This document shows, piece by piece, positions 1 through 7,315 of a stretch of 64,000 nt of DNA. Source of the stretch: Bacteroidaceae bacterium (GTDB taxonomy: Bacteria; Bacteroidota; Bacteroidia; Bacteroidales; Bacteroidaceae); NCBI GenBank assembly GCA_017631315.1, contig JAGBTN010000018.1:159941-223940 (forward strand), written 5' to 3'. Position 1 is the stretch's first letter. Each line of letters opens with the position of its first letter. The translations under genes were made by a program, and so were the position numbers. The notes beneath the pieces were generated by a model, which saw only the letters and a list, made by a program, of their open reading frames with translations, did no database searches and was not told the origin of the DNA.

Positions 1-1
1 C

Positions 2-1723
2 GGCACTATGCTCTTTTGGCAAGACTGCGTTGCTGTTCCGGGAGGATTGCTTGCTTGGTTTGGTGCATGTCTGACACAGTTTTTTTATTATCCTGCGCTT
101 GGTTGCGCGATGCTTATAGGTCTTTGGCTTCTTATCTTCTTGTTGTCAAAGAATCTGTTTCGCATTGCAGATGAATGGAGTTTCCTTCTCTTTGTTCCTT
201 TGACTGCATTGCTGTGTAGTATTACTCAACTGGGTTATTGGGTATATATGCTTACGAATGTGGATTATGTATTTTACCATTCGTTAGGCTTGTTCTTTTC
301 TGTCCTGCTTTCTGCACCATTTTATAATTATACACCTTTAGGCGAAAAGGCAAAACAATGGTTGTCAATTGCATGGATCCCGTTGATAGCAGCATTGTTT
401 TATTATCCGCTTGGTGTTTATGCATTGCTTGCAGCATCAATTATTGCCATTCGTCAGTCATTGGGAAGTATAAGATTATTGATTATCAATATAATTGTTC
501 TTCTCCTTTCGCTTTGGCTTGTGCCTTTATGTGAGACTGTCGGTTCTACGTTGATGCGTTCTGATCAGCCTTGGTTTTATGGCTTTCAGGTTTTTGAGAT
601 AGATGGAATTCGTGATTATTCGTTGGAGATTCCCTTTTATGTTGTATTTGTTTGTGCTTTACTCTTTCCGTTTGTTGGTTGTTTGAAATCAGGGAGAAAG
701 ATGATTAGCCAGGGTGTGATGGTTGTTTCGGCAGTGTTGATGTGCAGTTTTTCGTATGCTTGCGATGTCGCTGACTATAACTTTCATGCGGAAATGCGTA
801 TGCAACGTGCAGTAGAGGAATGTCGTTGGGATGATGTTTTGCAGGAGGCTGCAAGAGTGAAAGGCCCTGTTACTCGCGAGATGATTATGCTGCGCGACAT
901 TGCTCTTATTAATAGAGGTGAGTTTTGTTCTGCACGATATACTTACAACAATCAGAGTGTTCCTCCTTTGCCGATAAACGATTCTGTTCAGATACGCATT
1001 AAGGACCAGGCTTCCGACCTTATTTATTTCAATTACGGTGAGACTGTTTTTGCCATCCGTCGTGCTATGGAGCGTTGTATGCATTATGGGTATTCCTACT
1101 ACACAATGCGTATGTTGACACAATGTGCCATCTTGAACGGAGAGAAGGACAACGCTCTCAAGTATTTGCGTTTGTTGAGTAAAACTTTCTTCCAGCGCAA
1201 GTGGGTAGAAGAGATGAGGCCATATGTCGATGGTGTAAAGCCTTTGCAGGAAAGTGCATGTTTTCGTATGCCACTTAAACTTTACAGGGAGGGGACTGAA
1301 CTTGTGGGGACGGACGACAACTATGTTGAGATGACGCTCAATAAGAAGTGGATGTACACTCTCACGACAGACCCGGAGGCTCAGCAGGTAGCATTGGGAT
1401 GTGCCATGATAATGCGTGATCAGCGTTGTTTCTGGTCGCAAGTCCAGCGTTATTATGAGATAAACAGGGACAAGGCCTTCCCCACTCATGTTCAGGAGGC
1501 AATGCTTTTCGATGTCTACGAAAGGAAGATGCCGGGCATTAATCTTTCCTTTGTGAAGTTCGATGAACGTGTACTGGCACGATACAAGTCGTTCACAGAT
1601 CGCTTGAGGCAGTATGTAAGTCAAGGAATGAGTGGGGAGCAAATAGGCAGAGCATTACGCCCCGAGTTTGGCGACACCTATATGTGGGATTATTGTGCGT
1701 TGAGTGCGGTGCAAACCAATTAA
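2..1723 (+). CDS. DUF6057-like membrane protein, 5' end cut by window edge
   Basis: The reading frame is open to the left edge. The first visible Met is at base 8, but the protein probably starts upstream because the family normally has further N-terminal sequence. About six hydrophobic segments fill the first 240 residues; the last ~330 residues are soluble and helical, with a TPR-like look (repeated aromatic/Leu pairs such as YYTMRMLTQCAILNGEKDNA). This layout, membrane half then helical-repeat half, resembles the Bacteroidetes family DUF6057, whose function is unknown. It lies 38 bp before the PD40 haem-motif protein on the same strand, so the two may be one transcript. Family assignment is from memory of the pattern. 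Confidence 0.6.
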   Translation, partial: GTMLFWQDCVAVPGGLLAWFGACLTQFFYYPALGCAMLIGLWLLIFLLSKNLFRIADEWSFLLFVPLTALLCSITQLGYWVYMLTNVDYVFYHSLGLFFSVLLSAPFYNYTPLGEKAKQWLSIAWIPLIAALFYYPLGVYALLAASIIAIRQSLGSIRLLIINIIVLLLSLWLVPLCETVGSTLMRSDQPWFYGFQVFEIDGIRDYSLEIPFYVVFVCALLFPFVGCLKSGRKMISQGVMVVSAVLMCSFSYACDVADYNFHAEMRMQRAVEECRWDDVLQEAARVKGPVTREMIMLRDIALINRGEFCSARYTYNNQSVPPLPINDSVQIRIKDQASDLIYFNYGETVFAIRRAMERCMHYGYSYYTMRMLTQCAILNGEKDNALKYLRLLSKTFFQRKWVEEMRPYVDGVKPLQESACFRMPLKLYREGTELVGTDDNYVEMTLNKKWMYTLTTDPEAQQVALGCAMIMRDQRCFWSQVQRYYEINRDKAFPTHVQEAMLFDVYERKMPGINLSFVKFDERVLARYKSFTDRLRQYVSQGMSGEQIGRALRPEFGDTYMWDYCALSAVQTN

Positions 1724-1761
1724 ATGAAAAATGTCGGAGCCTCTATGAAACGATGTGATGC

Positions 1762-3312
1762 ATGGCAGACGATAATAACTATCTATTTATGACAATTCGA
1801 GCAAAACATATCTTTCTGGCATTGGTGTTGCTTCTGCTTGCCGGCATACTTCTTTTTCTTTTTGCCGGAAGGGGAGGGCATTGCTCGTTGCCGAAGAACT
1901 ATACCCAGTCGGATGGCGAACTAACCATATGGCCTGACTATAAGGGTGTGACGATTCCGCCCAATATTGCGCCGCTCAATTTCTTGGTCGATAGTGTTGA
2001 TGACGTGGTGGCTCATGTTGTTTCTCCTTGCAGTGCATACTCTTATGGTGGGAGGGGAAATGGTGTTCAGATTGACGAGCAGGAGTGGAAATCGATGCTT
2101 GCCGAGGCAAAAGGCTGTAGCCTTGCCGTAACTGTTTATGCGAAAAAGGATGACGAATGGCTGGCTTATAAGCCTTTCTCCATTTATGTGGCGCAGGAGG
2201 AGATAGACCCTTATATTTCCTATCGTGTGTTGCCACCGACTTTTGTGGGCTTCGATGAACTGTCAATCCGCCAGCGCAATATCGAGAACTTCGAGGAAAC
2301 GGTCATCTATAACAATCGGATGATATCGGAAGGCCTTGAGGGGCAGTGCATTAATTGTCATTCATATCAGAACTACAAGACAGACAATATGATGTTCCAC
2401 ATGCGTTTGCAGCATCCGGGAACTATGATTGTCTGCGAAGGGGAACTGGTTTTTGTTGACCTGAAGACAGACGAAATGATTTCGGCTGCAGCATATAATG
2501 CCTGGCATCCTACATTGCCCATTATTGCTTTCAGCACCGACCACACGATGCAAAGCTTTCATACGCGTGACATTTCGAAGGTTGAGGTTATGGAGTCGGC
2601 CAGTGATATTGTCATTTACGACGTGAAAAAGAATCGTGTTCAAACCGTCCTTTGCGATTCTGCCGAGTTGGAACTCTTCCCTTCGTGGAGTCCGGATGGG
2701 AAGTGGCTCTACTATTGTTCGGCACACTATGAGTATAAGGGTGAGTATGAGGACACAAAGGAATTGCTCGAGAACTACAAGTCGTTGCAATATAATCTGT
2801 ATCGTCTCTCCTTCGATGCAGAGTCTATGACGTTCGGAGAACCGGAACTTATCTACGACGCCGTCAGCAAGAATCGCAGTGCCGTGCAGCCGCGTGTCTC
2901 TCAAGACGGTCGTTATGTAGTCTTTGCAGAAGGTCCTTGGGGACTGTTCCATATATGGCATACGTCGGCAGAGGCGCAGGTGCTCGACTTGCAGACGCAT
3001 CAACTCCTCGACACACGTGCTCTCAACAGCCCGTTGCCGGAAAGTTATCCGTCTTTTTCGAGCAACGACCGCTGGGTGCTTCTTGAAAGTCGGCGTGACG
3101 ATGGCAATTATACGCGAACTTATTTCGCATACTTCGACTGCAATGGCCGTTTGCATAAGCCATTCCTTGTGCCGCAGAAGAATCCGGAGTACTTCCGCCA
3201 TTTGCTGCGAAGTTGGAGCCGTCCGGAGTTCATGAAAGAGCCTGTGCGCATCACTCCGCAGCAGTTCCGCGACAAGGCTCTGACAGAGCCAATTAGCGTC
3301 CCCAATAAGTAG
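1762..3312 (+). CDS. Membrane-anchored PD40/TolB-like beta-propeller protein with CxxCH motif
   Basis: One N-terminal transmembrane segment (about residues 15-32) anchors an extracytoplasmic protein. A haem-c type CINCH motif is at residues 196-200, followed by WD40-like PD40 blades (for example LFPSWSPDGKWLYYCSAHY and QPRVSQDGRYVVFAEG). Such Bacteroidetes proteins are often listed as TolB-like or cytochrome-associated; the role is unknown. An alternative start is Met10 (base 1789), directly before the basic residues and the membrane segment, and fits a signal anchor slightly better. The gene follows the DUF6057 gene with a short gap and ends at repeat array A. Confidence 0.75.
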   Translation: MADDNNYLFMTIRAKHIFLALVLLLLAGILLFLFAGRGGHCSLPKNYTQSDGELTIWPDYKGVTIPPNIAPLNFLVDSVDDVVAHVVSPCSAYSYGGRGNGVQIDEQEWKSMLAEAKGCSLAVTVYAKKDDEWLAYKPFSIYVAQEEIDPYISYRVLPPTFVGFDELSIRQRNIENFEETVIYNNRMISEGLEGQCINCHSYQNYKTDNMMFHMRLQHPGTMIVCEGELVFVDLKTDEMISAAAYNAWHPTLPIIAFSTDHTMQSFHTRDISKVEVMESASDIVIYDVKKNRVQTVLCDSAELELFPSWSPDGKWLYYCSAHYEYKGEYEDTKELLENYKSLQYNLYRLSFDAESMTFGEPELIYDAVSKNRSAVQPRVSQDGRYVVFAEGPWGLFHIWHTSAEAQVLDLQTHQLLDTRALNSPLPESYPSFSSNDRWVLLESRRDDGNYTRTYFAYFDCNGRLHKPFLVPQKNPEYFRHLLRSWSRPEFMKEPVRITPQQFRDKALTEPISVPNK

Positions 3313-3322
3313 TTCCCGAAAT

Positions 3323-3420
3323 AGGTTGACCTTTTTGTACAGAAAGGTTAACCATTATGGCCAAATAGGTGAACCTTTCCAGCAATAATGCTTAACCATT
3401 CTTCGCGGAATGGTTAACGA
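3323..3420. repeat. 22-bp-period quasi-palindromic array A
   Basis: About four and a half units, each 22 bp, lie between two convergent genes. Each unit carries a dyad of the form AGGTTRACCW (AGGTTGACCT, AGGTTAACCA, AGGTGAACCT, TGCTTAACCA, TGGTTAAC) plus a 12-nt spacer. Three spacers are themselves near-palindromes (TTTTGTACAGAA, TTATGGCCAAAT, TTCTTCGCGGAA), so a palindrome centre falls about every 11 bp. The bases differ from arrays B-I but period and symmetry are the same. It is the most divergent member of the family. Confidence 0.7.
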
Positions 3421-3461
3421 AGTTTTTCTTGAAGGTTTTGGCGAGTTGTGCAGACGGCAGC

Positions 3462-3830
3462 CTATTTGCTTTTTTTCAACTCGTGGGGAATACGGAAACT
3501 CGTGTAGAGTTCCAATATGCAGGCAATGGCAAGGGCGACCACCCATTCCCTTCGGCGGAAAGGTCCCCAGTTGTTTAGTTGCATACTCATCATGACCAAT
3601 GCGAAGACAAACATGCAGCAGGCAAGTAATTGCTGGCGACGCAAACGGATGAGCACAAAGTCGTTTCCGAGATATTCCGCCCTTACTCGCATGAGAGCAA
3701 ACATAAGCGTGCCGATGCCATAGACGTACATGCTAATCGTGGGGTACTTGACGAACACAGCAATGCCGACGAGCATCAACACCAATCCCGTGCGGAAGCA
3801 CAAGTTTTCAAGAGGACTCAGTTCTTTCAT
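3462..3830 (-). CDS. Small four-helix membrane protein, unknown function
   Basis: A 122-residue protein with four predicted membrane segments (about residues 12-28, 30-46, 66-84 and 92-110), the second pair separated by a charged loop RRQQ. The C-terminus is basic. It is transcribed in the same direction as the FtsB-like gene, whose stop codon is only 20 bp upstream, so the two are probably co-transcribed and this protein may act at the envelope or division site. No catalytic motif is visible and I do not recognise the family with certainty. Confidence 0.7.
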   Translation of the reverse strand: MKELSPLENLCFRTGLVLMLVGIAVFVKYPTISMYVYGIGTLMFALMRVRAEYLGNDFVLIRLRRQQLLACCMFVFALVMMSMQLNNWGPFRRREWVVALAIACILELYTSFRIPHELKKSK

Positions 3831-3850
3831 TCAGCCGTAATGCGTAATCT

Positions 3851-4174
3851 TTAGTCTTCGAATTCCAATTCTTCCGTTTCTCCAACAAAGACAAACACGT
3901 CTTCGTTAGGGCGCTTCATGTGGTAACGTTCGCGTGCAATCTTTTCTACAGCCTTCGGATTGCTCTCCAATTCACGAATCTTCTTGTCGGCCTCGTCGTA
4001 TTGCTGCTTGTAATTCGCAATCTCCCGACGCAACATGTCGATGCGCGCCCTGCGGGGCTGGCGGTTCAATATGCTGTCCTCGTCCACAATGCCAACAATG
4101 AGTGCGATAATAAGAACCGTAAGCAGATATTTGTGCCTACGCATGAAATGCCATACAGAATGTATTTTGCTCAT
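3851..4174 (-). CDS. FtsB/DivIC-family septum formation initiator
   Basis: A 107-residue bitopic protein: short cytoplasmic N-terminus, one membrane segment (about residues 15-34), then a periplasmic coiled coil (IDMLRREIANYKQQYDEADK) and the family's terminal ARERYHMKRPNEDVFVF pattern (KIAREKYxMxxPxE). It belongs to the DivIC/FtsB family that bridges FtsL and FtsQ in the divisome. I chose the Met at 4174 rather than the upstream Met at 4261, because a Bacteroidetes -7 box (4199-4206) lies 25 bp upstream and would be inside a longer ORF. It is divergent from dnaX. Confidence 0.88.
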   Translation of the reverse strand: MSKIHSVWHFMRRHKYLLTVLIIALIVGIVDEDSILNRQPRRARIDMLRREIANYKQQYDEADKKIRELESNPKAVEKIARERYHMKRPNEDVFVFVGETEELEFED

Positions 4175-4198
4175 AAGGTGCCTGCTGTTTATTTTGTG

Positions 4199-4206
4199 CA
4201 AAATTA
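4199..4206 (-). promoter_or_regulatory. -7 box for the ftsB-like gene
   Basis: On the minus strand this reads TAATTTTG, matching TAnnTTTG. It lies 25 bp upstream of the chosen start and supports that start. No clear -33 TTTG is seen at the usual distance. Confidence 0.6.
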
Positions 4207-4250
4207 AGAAGAAATTGATAATATAAAAAGAAGAATTGAGAATAATTTTG

Positions 4251-4258
4251 TAACTTTG
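4251..4258 (+). promoter_or_regulatory. -7 box for dnaX
   Basis: TAACTTTG, 42 bp before the dnaX start, back to back with the ftsB promoter. The -33 element is not obvious. Confidence 0.6.
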
Positions 4259-4300
4259 CACAAAATAGCAAATGGTAAATAACTAAAAGGTTAGTGACAG

Positions 4301-6070
4301 ATGGAAGAATACATGGTTTCGGCCCTTAAATATCGCCCCCTCAATTTCGACTCCGTTGTAGGTCAGCGTTCGTTGACGACTACACTGAAGAATGCCATAA
4401 CCTCTGGGAAACTGGCGCATGCCTACCTCTTTTGCGGCCCTCGTGGCGTGGGCAAAACCACATGCGCCCGTATATTTGCCAAAGCAATAAACTGCTTCGA
4501 CCCCCAAGAGGGCGGAGAACCTTGCGGAAAATGCGAAAGCTGCCTGTCGTTCGAACAACAGCGTTCCATGAATATCCACGAACTTGATGCCGCCAGCAAC
4601 AACTCTGTGGATGACATCCGAGAACTGTGCAAACAAGTGCTTATCCCGCCTCAGACCGGACGCTACAAGGTGTTCATCATCGACGAGGTGCATATGCTCT
4701 CCGCTGCAGCCTTTAATGCCTTTCTCAAAACACTGGAAGAACCACCATCGTATGTAATCTTCATCCTTGCAACAACCGAGAAACACAAGATACTTCCAAC
4801 CATCTTGAGCCGCTGTCAAGTCTATGACTTCCAGCGAATGACAACTCAAAATACCATCGACCATCTGATGTATGTCGCCCAGAAGGAAGGATACACGGCA
4901 GAGCTGGAAGCACTCTCCTTGATAGCAGAAAAGGCCGATGGCGGAATGCGCGACGCCCTCTCCATCTTCGACCAAATGGTCAGTTTCTCCGCAGGAAACC
5001 TCACATACGACAATGTCTGCAAGAACTTAAATGTACTCAGCCAAGAATACTACTTCCAACTTGTAGATTATTTCCTCGAATCGAAAGTCCCCGAATGTTT
5101 ACTTCTCCTTAACGACGTGTTGCAAAGAGGCTTCGACGGCGGTAATTTCATTGCCGGACTTGCCACCCATATGCGTAACCTTCTGGTCAGTCGGGATGTC
5201 GTGACACTGCCTCTCCTTGAGATGAGCGAAAGGATGCGCAACCGTTATCAGGAACAAGCGCAGCGGTGCCCCATACGTTTCGTATACAAAGTGCTCAAAC
5301 TTGCCAATGATTGCGACCAAGCCTATCGGACAAGTCGCAATAAACGATTGCAGGTCGAAATATGCCTAATACAGAGTGCTGTCGCCGCTGAGCCTGCGGG
5401 CGAGGATGATCCTGCCCCTGCAAAAACACTTCAACCTATAGCCAAGAAGGCGGCAACGGCAATTCCTCCTGTTGAGAAAGCACCTTCTGCATCTCCCGCA
5501 GCCCCAATCCCGCCTTCTGTTTCGCCGACTCCTGCTCCTGTGGCTGGGACGGCTCCCAAACCATTGGCTGCAACTGCATCACCAATCGCCCCGGAAAGTG
5601 CTGCGCCAAAGAAACTGATGAAGGTTTCGTTCAAGAACTTTGGTGCAGGAAAGAAAACAGAAGAAAAAAAGAATGAGGAAGAAGTCAAGACGGTTGAGTA
5701 TCTGAAGGAACCGATAAATGAAGAAAGACTGGGGTTGGCCTGGTATGCTTTCATCGATTCCCTGCCACACGACAGTGTTGCGCTTGCCCAACGCCTCAAG
5801 GGGTTACAACCAATAGTAAAGGACGACAATACGGCATTACTCATCGTCAGCAACCAACAGGTTCAGCAAACCGTGGATAACCTGATGACTCAAATTCTCA
5901 GCACGATGCGTCAGGAATTGAAGAACTATGAGTTCTCCATCGTGACCCAACTTGAGGAGATTCGTGAGGTTACAAAGTCATATAGTGCGCCCGAAATTCT
6001 GAAAATAATGAAGGAGCAAAATGCAGATGTTGGCGAACTTGTGAGTCGCTTACAGCTCTCTTTTGACTGA
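4301..6070 (+). CDS. dnaX: DNA polymerase III subunit gamma/tau
   Basis: Clamp-loader ATPase of the replisome. AAA+ motifs are complete: Walker A GPRGVGKTT (residues 46-54), a Cys cluster of the zinc module (CFDPQEGGEPCGKCESC), Walker B IIDEVHML, sensor 1 ATTEKHK and the SRC box of the arginine finger. Residues ~365-450 are a Pro/Ala-rich linker, then a Lys/Glu-rich stretch and a C-terminal tau-like domain. At 589 residues it is of usual length for Bacteroidetes DnaX. No frameshift heptamer was looked for beyond a glance; the AAAAAAAG run at 5665 in a Lys-rich stretch could be checked for slippage to gamma. Confidence 0.97.
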   Translation: MEEYMVSALKYRPLNFDSVVGQRSLTTTLKNAITSGKLAHAYLFCGPRGVGKTTCARIFAKAINCFDPQEGGEPCGKCESCLSFEQQRSMNIHELDAASNNSVDDIRELCKQVLIPPQTGRYKVFIIDEVHMLSAAAFNAFLKTLEEPPSYVIFILATTEKHKILPTILSRCQVYDFQRMTTQNTIDHLMYVAQKEGYTAELEALSLIAEKADGGMRDALSIFDQMVSFSAGNLTYDNVCKNLNVLSQEYYFQLVDYFLESKVPECLLLLNDVLQRGFDGGNFIAGLATHMRNLLVSRDVVTLPLLEMSERMRNRYQEQAQRCPIRFVYKVLKLANDCDQAYRTSRNKRLQVEICLIQSAVAAEPAGEDDPAPAKTLQPIAKKAATAIPPVEKAPSASPAAPIPPSVSPTPAPVAGTAPKPLAATASPIAPESAAPKKLMKVSFKNFGAGKKTEEKKNEEEVKTVEYLKEPINEERLGLAWYAFIDSLPHDSVALAQRLKGLQPIVKDDNTALLIVSNQQVQQTVDNLMTQILSTMRQELKNYEFSIVTQLEEIREVTKSYSAPEILKIMKEQNADVGELVSRLQLSFD

Positions 6071-6116
6071 ACTTTTGTTAATAATATCTTATACGCAACA
6101 CTTTAATCTGCATTTA

Positions 6117-6148
6117 TTTGCGTGGTTAGAAAAAATGTTTTATCTTTG
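6117..6148 (+). promoter_or_regulatory. Promoter of the MORN-glgB operon
   Basis: TTTG at 6117-6120, 20 bp spacer, TATCTTTG at 6141-6148: a canonical Bacteroidetes promoter 20 bp before the MORN start. Confidence 0.85.
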
Positions 6149-6167
6149 CGCGCAGTAAAGATAGGAC

Positions 6168-7304
6168 ATGATGAAGCATTCTGCTTTCTTACTATATATC
6201 ATTTTTAGCCTTCCCGCTTTTTGCCTCCATGCTCAGCAGATAAAAATAGGGAACCATACGTTTCCGGGAGGTGGCGAATATCAAGGCGAAATGTTCAAGG
6301 GTAAACCTTACGGAACAGGTAAGACGGTTTACCCCAATGGCGATTATCATGAGGGACAGTATGTCAAAGGTAAACGTCAAGGTCAAGGAATATATCAGTT
6401 TGCCGATGGCGAGAAGTATGATGGCGAATGGTTCCAGGATCAGCAGCATGGCAAGGGCATTTATTACTTTGCCAATAACAATCGCTACGAAGGTCTTTGG
6501 TTTCGCGATTATCAGCAAGGTCAAGGCACGATGTATTACTACAACGGCGATATCTATATAGGTTCCTGGTTTCAAGACAAGCGCGAAGGAGCCGGTCGTT
6601 ATACATATGCTCAAGGTGGAGCCTATTACGAAGGCGAATGGAAGAATGACATGAAAGACGGTCAGGGAATCTTCGACTGGATGGATGGCAACCGCTATGA
6701 GGGCTCTTGGCGTGAGAATCAGAAGCACGGCAAGGGCACTTTTACTTATGCGACAGGCGATTCCTATACAGGCGAATGGAGCGACGACCAACAACACGGG
6801 AGAGGCATCTTTGTCTTTGCCGACGGCAATCGTTATGAAGGACAATATGTTCGCGGACAACGAACAGGCGAAGGCATATATACATTCGCTAATGGCGATA
6901 AATATGTAGGACACTTCTCCGAAGGCGAACAGGATGGAACTGGAACCTTTACGTGGCACACCGGAGCCTATTACATTGGCCAATGGCAGCGTAACAAGCA
7001 ACATGGCTCGGGCAAATACCATTGGGCTAATGGCGATGAATATGAAGGCCAATGGGCAGAAGGGCTTCTTGACGGAGAAGGTATTCTACGACAGGCAGAC
7101 GGAGTTCGCTTCAAGGGGACATTCCGTAAGGGAGTTAAAGAAGGAAAAGGCATTCTCGAGGATGCCAACGGCATACGTTATGAAGGCAACTTCAGCGGCG
7201 ACAAGAAGAACGGCGAATTCGTGGAAAAGGACAAAAACGGTCAGTTGTTGCGCAGGGTTGTCTATCGAGACGGGATTCCTGTCAGTACTATTGAAAGTAA
7301 TTAA
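6168..7304 (+). CDS. Secreted MORN-repeat protein (14 repeats)
   Basis: A signal peptide (cleavage likely after LHA, about residue 23) is followed by 14 tandem MORN repeats of 23 residues (form YEGEWxxxxxHGxGxxxxANGxx) that fill nearly the whole 378-residue protein. MORN repeats form an elongated beta sheet that binds lipids or proteins; here the product should be periplasmic or outer-membrane associated. It lies 11 bp before the branching enzyme gene under one promoter, but the enzyme is cytoplasmic, so the functional link is unclear. Start could be 6168 or the adjacent Met at 6171. Confidence 0.88.
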   Translation: MMKHSAFLLYIIFSLPAFCLHAQQIKIGNHTFPGGGEYQGEMFKGKPYGTGKTVYPNGDYHEGQYVKGKRQGQGIYQFADGEKYDGEWFQDQQHGKGIYYFANNNRYEGLWFRDYQQGQGTMYYYNGDIYIGSWFQDKREGAGRYTYAQGGAYYEGEWKNDMKDGQGIFDWMDGNRYEGSWRENQKHGKGTFTYATGDSYTGEWSDDQQHGRGIFVFADGNRYEGQYVRGQRTGEGIYTFANGDKYVGHFSEGEQDGTGTFTWHTGAYYIGQWQRNKQHGSGKYHWANGDEYEGQWAEGLLDGEGILRQADGVRFKGTFRKGVKEGKGILEDANGIRYEGNFSGDKKNGEFVEKDKNGQLLRRVVYRDGIPVSTIESN

Positions 7305-7315
7305 ATCACCCACAT

